Source of the DNA: Acinetobacter lanii
GTDB lineage: Bacteria > Pseudomonadota > Gammaproteobacteria > Pseudomonadales > Moraxellaceae
Assembly (NCBI RefSeq): GCF_011578285.1
Contig: NZ_CP049916.1
Span: 434,001-498,000 of the forward strand
Direction: 5' to 3'
DNA length: 64,000 nucleotides
The notes beneath the pieces are model-generated. The model worked only from the letters and a program-made list of their open reading frames with translations. It searched no databases and was not told the DNA's origin. Numbering within the stretch: the stretch's first letter is position 1; each line of letters opens with the position of its first letter. The translations under genes and the position numbers were made by a program. This document shows, in pieces, positions 9,253 to 18,172 of the stretch.

Positions 9253-9723
9253 GTGCCTGAAATTTGTGAACACTGATAGATGTGTGTTTATACTGAAAAA
9301 TTAAAACTATAAAGATAATTAAAATGAATAAAAAAAGTTAAAAAAATATGTCTTCATCAGTTTTATTATCTACCACATATTACTATTGATTTTCTTTCTA
9401 CTTACTTTAAATTCTGATTGTAATATTTTGATAGCGAGTAGTTGTAACAATGTGGATTTAATCTACATTATTTTAATATTTCCTTGGATTGTTATTGCTG
9501 TTTTGATACATGAAGTGCTAGTCAATATTTTTTGACTCACATGATCTGAAACTTTATTTAACTTTAGACTTAAATAATATAAAAAATGTATAAATTTAAA
9601 GGGTTTTATTTATGCTCAAAATATCCAGTCGGTAAAATATGATTAAACTTGTTGGGTTTTTAATCACAAAGCAGCGTTATGCTTAAATACTAAACACTCG
9701 TACGTAAAATTACTTAAAAGCAC
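9253..9723. other. AT-rich island between the second and third tRNA-Arg copies
   Basis: A very AT-rich stretch separating two tRNA-Arg copies whose downstream flanks resemble each other. The only coding signal is the frameshifted small membrane ORF at 9324-9535; the rest shows nothing I can name. Confidence 0.5.
9324..9535 (+). pseudogene. Small membrane protein ORF interrupted in an A-run
   Basis: ATG at 9324 is followed by a run of seven A (9330-9336) and then quickly meets a TAA. If that run had one more A, the frame would stay open to the TGA at 9533-9535 and give about 70 residues. That product has a Lys-rich start and two hydrophobic segments separated by a short Cys-containing loop, a typical small inner-membrane protein. 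I recognise no family. The break could be a real mutation, a phase-variable homopolymer or a sequencing error. Confidence 0.35.
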
Positions 9724-9751
9724 TTAACAAAAGCTGAAATTCATATATAAT
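9724..9751 (+). promoter_or_regulatory. Promoter of the third tRNA-Arg
   Basis: -35 TTAACA (9724-9729), 16-base spacer and a consensus -10 TATAAT (9746-9751), 18 bases before the tRNA. It shows that this copy is an independent transcription unit. Confidence 0.75.
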
Positions 9752-9769
9752 GCACCTCATCAAGACGTC

Positions 9770-9846
9770 GCGCTCATAGCTCAGCTGGATAGAGCACTTG
9801 GCTACGAACTAAGGGGTCGGGAGTTCGAATCTCTCTGAGCGCACCA
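9770..9846 (+). tRNA. tRNA-Arg (anticodon ACG), copy 3
   Basis: Identical in all 77 bases to copies 1 and 2 but about 570 bases further on, with its own promoter and terminator. Confidence 0.95.
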
Positions 9847-9863
9847 ACTTGATAAAATAGAAG

Positions 9864-9887
9864 AAACCGCTTAATTGCGGTTTTTTT
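9864..9887 (+). terminator. Terminator of the third tRNA-Arg
   Basis: ACCGC-TTAATT-GCGGT stem with T7. Sequence from the 3' arm onward resembles the terminator flank after copy 2, which suggests that tRNA and terminator were duplicated together. Confidence 0.8.
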
Positions 9888-9950
9888 GTGTCTGAAATTT
9901 ATCGTTGATTTATATAAATAATAACAACAAGCACAATCTCTGTTCTCTCC

Positions 9951-11249
9951 TTATTTTAGCGTCCTAATTTTTTGCGCAAAAACCACATTAGCCCCGACGG
10001 TCGGCAATACATCGTTGTAGGGCAAACTTCTGACGGCACGCAGCAAGAACGGCGCCTGATCATCAATTTTCACTGCTGAGGTCATTTTAAGCAGCGTCCC
10101 TTGTTGAAAGTCATCAAAATTCATCTGTCCTTTTAAAAATTTTAAATCACCGCCATTGGCATAAAATTCATTGGCAGTGTTACTCGGATATTTGAAATTA
10201 AGCTTAAAATCAAAGGGAATGGTAATCACACCCAAACCAACACTGACTTTAAAATCTGCATTTTGATTATTATTGATCAGATCTGAAGTTTTAATGCTTT
10301 TGATTTGACGCGGGAATAACGACTGATAGCTGTTGGGTTGTGTCCATTTCTGTAACTGTTGCGGTGACTTTGCATAGTATTGATAAGTCGTGACAAAACG
10401 CATGCTTTCACGACCATGCTGATAGGGCACCGTCGCAGATGGATTGATAAAACTCACGGGTTGTTGCGCGTTTTTGCTGACCTGTGCAATCAAATCGAGT
10501 TGCTGTTTGCTCAATTGTGGCGTGGGATATTGACCTGCTGCTAGGGTAAGGACTTTATTGGGGGCAAATTTCTTACGTAAAGATTCCAAGATAAAAGCAT
10601 TGGTGCCACTCGGAATCCCAAGTTTCGCCTCAGGAATCGCATTTAAGATTTTTTTAAATAAAAAACCCTTGGGTTGATTGAGGTCACCCCATTGGGTCAA
10701 GGTGAGCAAAGTTTTATGGTCACCTAAACTGAACCATTCAAATTTTCCGACCCCATACGGGATCGGTGCATCAACCACTAAGCTCGAAAGACTATGATTA
10801 GAAAGTTGATGTTGAAAAATAATGTCTTCATGGAAGTTTAAAACAGGAATTGGGGTTGGAATCGACACCTTGTATTTCATCTGACTGACATTGCCTGATT
10901 TCTCCAGCAATTTTGCAGATTTTAAGGTCGGAAATAAGCCAATATATTGCTCATGATTGGCAAGGGTTTTAGCAACGACCTCACTACTGACCGGAAGCAC
11001 AATTGCAGAAGAGCTAAAACTAACCGTAGGATTGGGGTTTTTGGTCAGTGTAGGAATGGAGGTCTTGGTACTTGGGTGAGAAAAAATCACAATCCGATCT
11101 TGGGTAATATTGGCCAACTGTTGTGCGTTGTTCTGAAAGGGTTGCAGACTACTCGGAATATTGTCCCTCCATTCAATGAGCTGCGCATGACTGAGGTGGT
11201 GAATGCAGACGAGTGCAATCACAGCAGATACAGAAAATCGTTTAAACAT
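9951..11249 (-). CDS. Secreted protein with two START/SRPBCC-like halves
   Basis: 432 residues with a clear signal peptide (about residues 1-22, cleavage after SHA). Residues about 75-215 and 280-425 look like two tandem units: each has the 'position reaches a level, change in profile' pattern of polyketide-cyclase/START-like helix-grip proteins, with repeated FP, YxxLFP and aromatic motifs. No catalytic residues are obvious; a role in binding a lipid or other hydrophobic ligand in the periplasm is inference. The gene stands alone and is divergent from the next gene. Function is unknown. Confidence 0.65.
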   Translation of the reverse strand: MFKRFSVSAVIALVCIHHLSHAQLIEWRDNIPSSLQPFQNNAQQLANITQDRIVIFSHPSTKTSIPTLTKNPNPTVSFSSSAIVLPVSSEVVAKTLANHEQYIGLFPTLKSAKLLEKSGNVSQMKYKVSIPTPIPVLNFHEDIIFQHQLSNHSLSSLVVDAPIPYGVGKFEWFSLGDHKTLLTLTQWGDLNQPKGFLFKKILNAIPEAKLGIPSGTNAFILESLRKKFAPNKVLTLAAGQYPTPQLSKQQLDLIAQVSKNAQQPVSFINPSATVPYQHGRESMRFVTTYQYYAKSPQQLQKWTQPNSYQSLFPRQIKSIKTSDLINNNQNADFKVSVGLGVITIPFDFKLNFKYPSNTANEFYANGGDLKFLKGQMNFDDFQQGTLLKMTSAVKIDDQAPFLLRAVRSLPYNDVLPTVGANVVFAQKIRTLK

Positions 11250-11426
11250 AATGGTCCTTTTATTATTTTTTAATCTGTCCTTTTGGGTTCAAATCTTAAT
11301 ATTTTCATGCAGTCAAAAAACAGTGTTGCTCTGTAAAACCCGATAAGAAAAGCGTAAACAAGCTTAAAAAAATCATTTGAAGTGGTGTAATATCTTGGCA
11401 ACTTGAATGTAAATGTGTTGAGCGCT

Positions 11427-11927
11427 ATGTCTGACAACAAGCCTGCCTTATCTGTCCGTTATTTTCTAAATCTTGAAGAATCACAGGATGGTTTTGCTCT
11501 GGCAACCTTTGGTAAAAAACAAATCTCTCGTTTTTTAACGCCGTTGGTGAGCGTGGGTATTGTAATTTGGGGCTTTTACTTGGGCATGAATGGCGTCGGT
11601 CGTTACTATGTGGCGCTGGGTCTGTTTTTTATTCTATTGCAATTGATTATGCGCTATTGGTTTTTACCGATGATGTTTAAACGTCAATTTATCAAATATC
11701 AATTTGGTAAAAGTGAACAGGGGATTGATCTGTTTCAAAACGCCGCAGAATTGTTTTCAAGCGGTCGCCCAAAACAAGCGTTTAATTATACCGATGTAAA
11801 TAAATTCACCACCGGTAAATTGACCTATATGATCGAATTGAAAAATAAAACAGTGATCATTGTCCCAAAACGTGCCTTTGCAAATAGTGCAGATCAAACT
11901 GTCTTTGAAAATACCTTTAAGAAATAA
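11427..11927 (+). CDS. YcxB-like two-helix membrane protein
   Basis: About 166 residues from the ATG at 11427 (preferred over TTG 11403, as it lies behind a GAG at a suitable distance). An N-terminal cytosolic part is followed by two adjacent membrane helices (about residues 35-80) and a C-terminal soluble part with a YT(D)V...TY-type strand pattern ending in a VPKRAF motif. That VPKRAF/FxN ending is characteristic of the YcxB-like family. Function is unknown. Confidence 0.7.
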   Translation: MSDNKPALSVRYFLNLEESQDGFALATFGKKQISRFLTPLVSVGIVIWGFYLGMNGVGRYYVALGLFFILLQLIMRYWFLPMMFKRQFIKYQFGKSEQGIDLFQNAAELFSSGRPKQAFNYTDVNKFTTGKLTYMIELKNKTVIIVPKRAFANSADQTVFENTFKK

Positions 11928-12078
11928 GGCTAATCTATTTTTTTTGCGTGGTGAGTTGGAAGTGTTGATTCAATCTGCTCACCGCCACATTTTGCTGGAA
12001 TGCCACGTGTTTCCTTACAAGGCATTTTGCATAAAGTATTTTAAACACCCATCTTAAATACAACGCATAGGGAAGATC

Positions 12079-12717
12079 ATGAGTTCACGTCCATCAAAAA
12101 TCGTCTGTGTCGGTCGTAGTTATGCAGATCATGCCAGAGAACTAGGCAATGCCATTCCAGATCAACCAGTCTTATTTATCAAGCCGCCCAGCAGTTTACA
12201 GGGTTTAGCGCAAGGCATTGATTGGAATAAGAACTTGGGCAGTTGTCATTATGAATGTGAACTGAGCTTACGTATTGATCGTACCCTAAAAGCAGAAAAG
12301 GATCCTGTTAAAGCGTTAGAAGCCATTGGCGCGGTGACTTTAGGTTTAGATCTAACCTTGCGTGATGTGCAAGATGACCTCAAGAAAAAAGGTCAGCCTT
12401 GGGAACGTGCCAAAGCCTATGATGGTTCATGTGTGTTAGCAGATTGGGTCGATGCCAAAGAAATCGTAGATTGGAATGCGGCACATTACAGCTTAGAGAT
12501 TAATGAAGAATTACGTCAAAAAGGCGATACAGCCTATCTGATTTTTGATATTGGTACCTTGTTGGCTGAGATTAGTCAGGTCTTTACTTTAGAGCCGGGC
12601 GATGTGGTCATGACGGGTACACCTGCTGGTGTAGGACCATTAAAATCAGGTGAGCAATTAAAAATGACCTTAAAAGGTCAAAGCCAAGATTTTGTATGGA
12701 CGACCTTTGTGAAGTGA
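12079..12717 (+). CDS. Fumarylacetoacetate hydrolase family protein
   Basis: 212 residues covering a single FAH catalytic domain, the size of YcgM/FAHD1-type enzymes. Visible signature: a KPP segment near residues 35-37, acidic metal ligands in the Y-E-C-E-L strand near residues 57-61, and the C-terminal TGTPAGVG loop near 185-192. Relatives hydrolyse or decarboxylate acylpyruvates and oxaloacetate. The substrate here is not determined. It has its own downstream terminator. Confidence 0.85.
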   Translation: MSSRPSKIVCVGRSYADHARELGNAIPDQPVLFIKPPSSLQGLAQGIDWNKNLGSCHYECELSLRIDRTLKAEKDPVKALEAIGAVTLGLDLTLRDVQDDLKKKGQPWERAKAYDGSCVLADWVDAKEIVDWNAAHYSLEINEELRQKGDTAYLIFDIGTLLAEISQVFTLEPGDVVMTGTPAGVGPLKSGEQLKMTLKGQSQDFVWTTFVK

Positions 12718-12727
12718 TCGTGCTTGT

Positions 12728-12759
12728 AAAAAAAGACCGCCATTTAGGCGGTCTTTTTT
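12728..12759 (+). terminator. Terminator after the FAH-family gene
   Basis: GACCGCC-ATTTA-GGCGGTC stem with A7 before and T6 after; symmetric, so it may also serve the convergent yihY-like gene. Confidence 0.9.
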
Positions 12760-12789
12760 ATATAGCGGATTGGATCTGTAATTTAAACT

Positions 12790-14034
12790 TTATTTGGTTT
12801 CTAAGATGGTAGACAGCGGCACAGACAACTTTGCTGCTAAATAATCATCGGCTTCAATTAAGGCAGGACCGATGCGTTTGACCCATTGATCATCTTCGTG
12901 AATATTACCGACATCTTCCTTGCGTGGCAGGGTGTAAGGTAGCGATTTATAAAACGTCCAAAAATCCAAATGATCAAGATTACGCACCAAAGCCAATTCA
13001 TCATGATCGGTACGTTTCACCAAATTTTGTTGTTCCAATAATTTGACGTAACTCGGCCAGCGTCCAATTTCACCACGACCCAAAATGTTTAGGGCTTCTG
13101 CATCGGTCACGGTTTGTCCGAGTTTTTGTTTTTGATAAAACAACTCGAGGATGTCGAGCATCATCATCACCGGGTGACGGGTTTGAATTTTATCGGTATG
13201 GAATGCAGTCAGGGCATAACTAATTTCAACCCCGAGTAACACCACGTTCCAAGACAAATAAATCCACAGCAGAAAAATCGGCACTGCGGCAAATGCGCCA
13301 TACACCAACTGATAGCTGGTGAAGTTTGACATCACAAAGCCAAACAAGTTTTTGAGTAACTCAAAGGTAATTGCACTAAAAATGGCGGCGATGGCTGCCG
13401 AACGTACAGGAACAGATCGGTTCGGAATGGTCCAATATAAAATAAAAAAGCCAAATGCAGTTAACGCAAAAGATACCACCCACAACAAGGCTGCACCATC
13501 GAGCTCATAGCCAGCAAAATTATTGCTGAGTACATTCATCGAAGCCACAGTAGAAGACAAGACAAAGGCTGTACCCAATAAAATGGGACCTAAAGAGATA
13601 ATGGTCCAATAGCGCATAAAGCCGACCAAGCCATTGCGGGTTTCTTTCACTCGCCAGATGCGGTTAAACGCTGTTTCGATACTGGTCAGCATCAGCACAG
13701 TGGTGACAAATAAGAACAGCACACCAATGGCGGTTAAATTGCTGGAATTGTCAGTAAACGCATTTAAGGCTTTATCAAAAGCAATGCTGGTTTTGGGTAG
13801 GAAATTACTATAAATCAACTGTTGCAGTTGTTGCCGTGCGGGTTCAAGGGCTTTAATCGAGGAGATGATCACCAAGAACACCGTCAACATCGGCACCACA
13901 GCAAACAAGGTGGTGTAGGTCAATGAGCCGGCTTGTTCACGACACAGGTTGGCTTCAAAACGCCGAATCACAAAAACAATAAACTGAAACCATGTCTTGT
14001 TATAGAAGGGCAGCTTTTTCAGTAGTTCCATCAT
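12790..14034 (-). CDS. YihY/BrkB-family inner-membrane protein
   Basis: 414 residues. An N-terminal cytosolic stretch carries the LTYTTLFAVVPM signature, followed by about six membrane helices to residue 290 with the typical RIWRVKE loop and a W-x-Y-L-S-W-x-V-x-L-x-G segment, then a soluble C-terminal domain of about 120 residues. The family was once called RNase BN by mistake; its true role is unknown. The gene is convergent with the FAH-family gene. Confidence 0.85.
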   Translation of the reverse strand: MMELLKKLPFYNKTWFQFIVFVIRRFEANLCREQAGSLTYTTLFAVVPMLTVFLVIISSIKALEPARQQLQQLIYSNFLPKTSIAFDKALNAFTDNSSNLTAIGVLFLFVTTVLMLTSIETAFNRIWRVKETRNGLVGFMRYWTIISLGPILLGTAFVLSSTVASMNVLSNNFAGYELDGAALLWVVSFALTAFGFFILYWTIPNRSVPVRSAAIAAIFSAITFELLKNLFGFVMSNFTSYQLVYGAFAAVPIFLLWIYLSWNVVLLGVEISYALTAFHTDKIQTRHPVMMMLDILELFYQKQKLGQTVTDAEALNILGRGEIGRWPSYVKLLEQQNLVKRTDHDELALVRNLDHLDFWTFYKSLPYTLPRKEDVGNIHEDDQWVKRIGPALIEADDYLAAKLSVPLSTILETK

Positions 14035-14148
14035 AAAGTAATCGTCTCTATTGTTTTTAGTAACTTTATTAAGCTTTCAGGGTATAGCTTAACCAAAAAA
14101 GCTGAAAAATACCGTATAGTTTTCTTTTTTCATCTTGAAGACCTGACT

Positions 14149-14745
14149 ATGCAAACCTATGTTCTTGTTCTGTATTACAGCAAATATGGCTCGACCAAAG
14201 AAATGGCGCATTTGATTGCAGATGGAATTGAAGCTGCTGGAGTGACAGCAAAAATTCGTACCGTGCCGAATATTGCAACAGTGGTGAACGTGGCTGAACC
14301 GAGCATTCCTGAAGAAGGTGATATTTACTGTACTTTAGAAGATTTACAGCATTGTTCAGGGCTGGCGTTAGGTTCACCAACTCGCTTTGGTAATATGGCC
14401 TCAGAAATGAAATATTTCTGGGATCAAACCACCAGTCTATGGCTGAATGGCGCCCTGCATAATAAGCCGGCTTGTGTGTTTAGTTCTTCAGGTTCAATGC
14501 ACGGCGGTCAAGAGAGTACTTTACTGACCATGCTTCCGCCATTATTTCATCATGGCATGATGATCATGGGTCTGACCAATGCCAATCCGGCACTGTCCAA
14601 TACCAAAACAGGTGGGACACCGTATGGTGCAACCCATGTCAGTGGTCCACGACATGATTTGGGGCTTAGCCAAGATGAAAAAATATTGTGTGAAGAGCAA
14701 GGTAAACGTTTAGGTGAAATGGTCAAAAAGCTATACGCCCATTGA
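14149..14745 (+). CDS. wrbA: NAD(P)H:quinone oxidoreductase WrbA
   Basis: 198 residues, the size of WrbA. The N-terminal YYSKYGST loop binds the FMN phosphate; GSPTRFGNM (near residues 82-90) and the GGQE segment (near 121-124) are characteristic of the family. WrbA is a tetrameric flavoprotein that reduces quinones by two electrons, avoiding semiquinones. The gene is divergent from yihY and single, with a terminator behind it. Confidence 0.95.
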   Translation: MQTYVLVLYYSKYGSTKEMAHLIADGIEAAGVTAKIRTVPNIATVVNVAEPSIPEEGDIYCTLEDLQHCSGLALGSPTRFGNMASEMKYFWDQTTSLWLNGALHNKPACVFSSSGSMHGGQESTLLTMLPPLFHHGMMIMGLTNANPALSNTKTGGTPYGATHVSGPRHDLGLSQDEKILCEEQGKRLGEMVKKLYAH

Positions 14746-14786
14746 TTGATCAAGTCTGATTAGAAAATTTGAGAATCTAAGACATT

Positions 14787-14817
14787 AAAAAGTGAGTCAT
14801 ACAGACTCACTTTTTTT
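14787..14817 (+). terminator. Terminator between wrbA and the glycine-zipper gene
   Basis: GTGAGTC-ATACA-GACTCAC stem with A5 and T7 flanks; it can serve both convergent genes. Confidence 0.9.
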
Positions 14818-14844
14818 ATCATTTCGAGATCAGGCTAAATACCA

Positions 14845-15291
14845 TTATTGAGCTTTATCTTCTGCTGTCACATCGATGTTTGGCTGATCAGTTTTAGGCA
14901 GTTTCACTTCAAAACGATGTTTACATTTTTGGCATTGGTAATCTAAAAACAAATTCCGATCGATTGCAATGCCGGCTTTTTTACCGACCATATTACCCAC
15001 TACACCGCCGGTAATCGCAACACTAATCGCACCAATAAACGTGCCGACAGTGCCCCCGACAATGACGCCTAAAGGGCCTGCAACCGTCCCAATCGCTGCA
15101 CCGACTGAAGCACCTGATGCTGCACCCCCGACTGTGCCTGCGGTGACGCCTGCAGTGGTGGCCAATAATCCGCCTGCACGTTTTAACAGTTTTTCATGAT
15201 CACGTTTTTGTACATCAGTTGAGCCACATTTTGGGCATTGAATGCTTGTTTGTTCAATCATGGGGTTGTGCTCGCTTGGAATAAAGTCCAT
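14845..15291 (-). CDS. Zinc-ribbon protein with glycine-zipper segment
   Basis: 148 residues. A CPKC zinc knuckle at about residues 19-22 pairs with CQKC near residue 120, and between them lies a Gly/Ala/Val-rich stretch (about 38-105) built of GxxxG repeats, the pattern of a glycine zipper that can insert in or pack against membranes. So a split zinc ribbon brackets a membrane-active hairpin. I know no function for it. Confidence 0.7.
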   Translation of the reverse strand: MDFIPSEHNPMIEQTSIQCPKCGSTDVQKRDHEKLLKRAGGLLATTAGVTAGTVGGAASGASVGAAIGTVAGPLGVIVGGTVGTFIGAISVAITGGVVGNMVGKKAGIAIDRNLFLDYQCQKCKHRFEVKLPKTDQPNIDVTAEDKAQ

Positions 15292-15575
15292 TTATGTTGA
15301 ATCATTTTTTGGTCATTGTATGCTGTTCTGAAAACAGGTTATCTGTCTAATTTGCATCACATATTTATGCACTCATGCTAGCCGAAACTCGGTCACATTT
15401 AAGCAGTAGGTTTGTAAATACAGATGCAGAGATTTAAATCTATTGGCATTTGCAGTGTGGTCACATAAGAGCTTAATCATTTCAATGAATTTAGTTTGAA
15501 TAAATTGATATTTTATTTTGACCTGGTTCTTGGTTAGTTTAAATGCATCGTTAAACATTGAAAAATGAGAATAAT

Positions 15576-16553
15576 TTGAAAAAAGTACTGACAGCGATCG
15601 CAACGATTGGATTAAGTTTAACGTTGATTTCTTGTGAAAAAACGCAACAGGCTGAAACGATGACTCAAAAAACGGATGAAACTGGTTTAGAGACTTTAAA
15701 TATTGGTTATCAAAAAGCCGCACTTAAACTGATTGTAGCGAAAAAGAATCAGAATTTTGAACAGGCTTTTCCCGGTGTAAAAGTTGAGTGGAAAGAGTTT
15801 CCCGCAGGTCCACAAACGTTAGAGGCGTTGAATGCAGGTTCGATCGATTTTGGTTATACCGGCGATACCCCAGTGATTTTTGCCCTGTCGGGCAATAAGC
15901 CGATCAATTATTTGGCCTATGAAGTCAATTCAAAAAATGCGCACAGTCTACTTTTAGCCAAAGGTAGCCCAATTAAAACCTTACAAGATTTAAAAGGTAA
16001 ACGGATTGCCTTAATGAAAGGTTCAAGTGCGCACTATTTCTTGGCTCAGATTTTAAATAAAGCTAATCTAAGTTGGCAGGATATTCAGCCGATCTGGCTC
16101 ACGCCTGCAGATGGTCTTGCCGCTTTAGATAAAAAATCCATCGATGCGTGGGCGATTTGGGATCCGTACTCCAGTGCAGCGCAGTTAAAAGGGGATAATC
16201 AGGTATTGATCAGTGCCAGTGAATTTCCACCCGCATACAGTTTCTATTTATCTTCACCAAAATTTTTAAGTGCACATTCAAAACAAGCGCATAAGATTAT
16301 TGAAACGCTGAATCAAACCGATGATTGGATTCAGGCGCATCCAGATGAAGCGGTTAAAATTCTGGCAGAAAGTACCGGATTGGATGAAGCGGTAGCCAAA
16401 AAAGTTTTTGAAAATCGCTTATCCTCAGTTCAAGCGAAATTGGTCGATGAAAATACCCTGCAAGAACAACAGAAAATTGCAGACTTATTTGCAAGTCTAA
16501 AATTAATTCCGCATTCGGTAGTACTGAAAGATCATGTTTGGAAGGGGAAATAA
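15576..16553 (+). CDS. Aliphatic sulfonate ABC transporter substrate-binding lipoprotein (SsuA-like)
   Basis: About 325 residues. The N-terminus is a lipoprotein signal with the lipobox LISC, so the protein is anchored to a membrane. Residues about 45-260 form the type-2 periplasmic binding fold of SsuA/TauA, with the N-A-G-S-I-D-F-G-Y-T-G-D-T-P segment and a W-A-I-W-D-P-Y segment typical of sulfonate-binding proteins. No ATP here; no ssuB/ssuC genes lie nearby, so it is an orphan in this window. The start is TTG: 15576 follows a TGAGAAT ribosome site, while 15558 is also open. Confidence 0.8.
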   Translation: MKKVLTAIATIGLSLTLISCEKTQQAETMTQKTDETGLETLNIGYQKAALKLIVAKKNQNFEQAFPGVKVEWKEFPAGPQTLEALNAGSIDFGYTGDTPVIFALSGNKPINYLAYEVNSKNAHSLLLAKGSPIKTLQDLKGKRIALMKGSSAHYFLAQILNKANLSWQDIQPIWLTPADGLAALDKKSIDAWAIWDPYSSAAQLKGDNQVLISASEFPPAYSFYLSSPKFLSAHSKQAHKIIETLNQTDDWIQAHPDEAVKILAESTGLDEAVAKKVFENRLSSVQAKLVDENTLQEQQKIADLFASLKLIPHSVVLKDHVWKGK

Positions 16554-16578
16554 GCTTTTAAAAATAATTTTCTAAGCT

Positions 16579-16611
16579 AAAAAAAAGAGCACTTAATGTG
16601 CTCTTTTTTTT
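16579..16611 (+). terminator. Terminator between the ssuA-like gene and xpt
   Basis: GAGCAC-TTAAT-GTGCTC stem with A8 before and T9 after; bidirectional between convergent genes. Confidence 0.9.
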
Positions 16612-16631
16612 ACGTGGCATCTCGCAAGAGA

Positions 16632-17219
<588 letters not shown>

Positions 17220-17300
17220 CTAAGGGCAAGATGCTTAGTAAAGCAAAGGCGTATTTTAAAAAGCATCTTGAAAAATGCAAGTAAAATTGATCAAAAAAGA

Positions 17301-18014
17301 TTAATTACTTGTCCCTTTGTAGCCAGTCAGCAATAAACCGTAAGAACTGTCTTTGTCTTGGTGGGTTACTTTCACTGGTAAGTAATCCAATTTAGGAGCC
17401 AGCCAGAAGGTGGTATCACGACCCGGTTTATGGTGTTTCATCACCACTTTAATGGTATCAAAGGTACCATAGTTGGTTTTGATGGTTTCATTGCCTTGTT
17501 TAACAAATTTACGTGTATCAATGCCTTTGGCGTCCGCCATTAAATAACTGGATTTTAAACCTGAGGATTTTAAATCTTCACGAATTTGCAATTCAGCATT
17601 CAGTTCATCCAAGACCCCAGACTGCCATGCAAAAGAACGCGCTTCTTTGTCTTTCATGGTATTGATGGTTTTAGCACTCGGATTAAATTTAATACTCATG
17701 GTGTTGTTGTGCACCAAAATTTTACTTGAGCGACTAAAGTTGTTCGACACCAATTGCTTACCATTCAAAGTGAAATTACTGGTCTCAGTTGCAGAGGCAA
17801 TCACACCTGCTTTGGCTGCAAATACATATTTCCAGCTGTTGCCTGACTTGGACAAAGTACGGGTCGCAGAACCCATGTTTTTACCATTGTATTGAAATTG
17901 GTAGCTGGCTTGGAAAGGGCTCATTGCCATAGCTTGGGTAGACAAGCCTGCAAATAACATTGTACCCGTGATGCTTGTTGCCAAACCAAAGTGTTTCAAT
18001 GTTAAATCAGCCAT
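17301..18014 (-). CDS. DUF3108 domain protein, periplasmic
   Basis: 237 residues with a signal peptide (about 1-30, ending in a QAMA site). The body is beta-rich and begins with the FQASYQFQYNGKNMG segment characteristic of DUF3108 proteins, and ends with a W-L-A-P-x-L-D-Y-L-P-V-K-V segment. Likely a periplasmic beta-barrel-like or lipid-handling protein; its role is unknown. It lies downstream of the 18173-18904 gene on the same strand, 158 bases apart. Confidence 0.8.
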   Translation of the reverse strand: MADLTLKHFGLATSITGTMLFAGLSTQAMAMSPFQASYQFQYNGKNMGSATRTLSKSGNSWKYVFAAKAGVIASATETSNFTLNGKQLVSNNFSRSSKILVHNNTMSIKFNPSAKTINTMKDKEARSFAWQSGVLDELNAELQIREDLKSSGLKSSYLMADAKGIDTRKFVKQGNETIKTNYGTFDTIKVVMKHHKPGRDTTFWLAPKLDYLPVKVTHQDKDSSYGLLLTGYKGTSN

Positions 18015-18172
18015 ATGTATGTCCTTAGCGAAGAATAATGAACGCTTGATTTTTAAAACTTAAAGCCATTATGCGACCCAATAAAGAAGAAAAAATCAAG
18101 ATTTATGCGCATTCTGTGAATTTGTGTAACTTAAACTTCCATCCGAATATTAAGTATTCAAAAGCTTAACGA

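Noticed and set aside
8997..9846. Three near-identical repeats resembling a CRISPR or tandem repeat array
   Set aside because: They are complete tRNA-Arg genes with cloverleaf pairing and CCA ends; spacing is irregular.
11860..12057. Frame of 65 codons overlapping the end of the YcxB-like gene
   Set aside because: No ribosome site and no recognisable features; it is chance read-through of the 3' end and intergenic region.
15373..15723. Minus-strand frame of 116 codons at the ssuA-like start
   Set aside because: It overlaps the signal peptide of a clear lipoprotein gene, has no ribosome site and looks like a random product.
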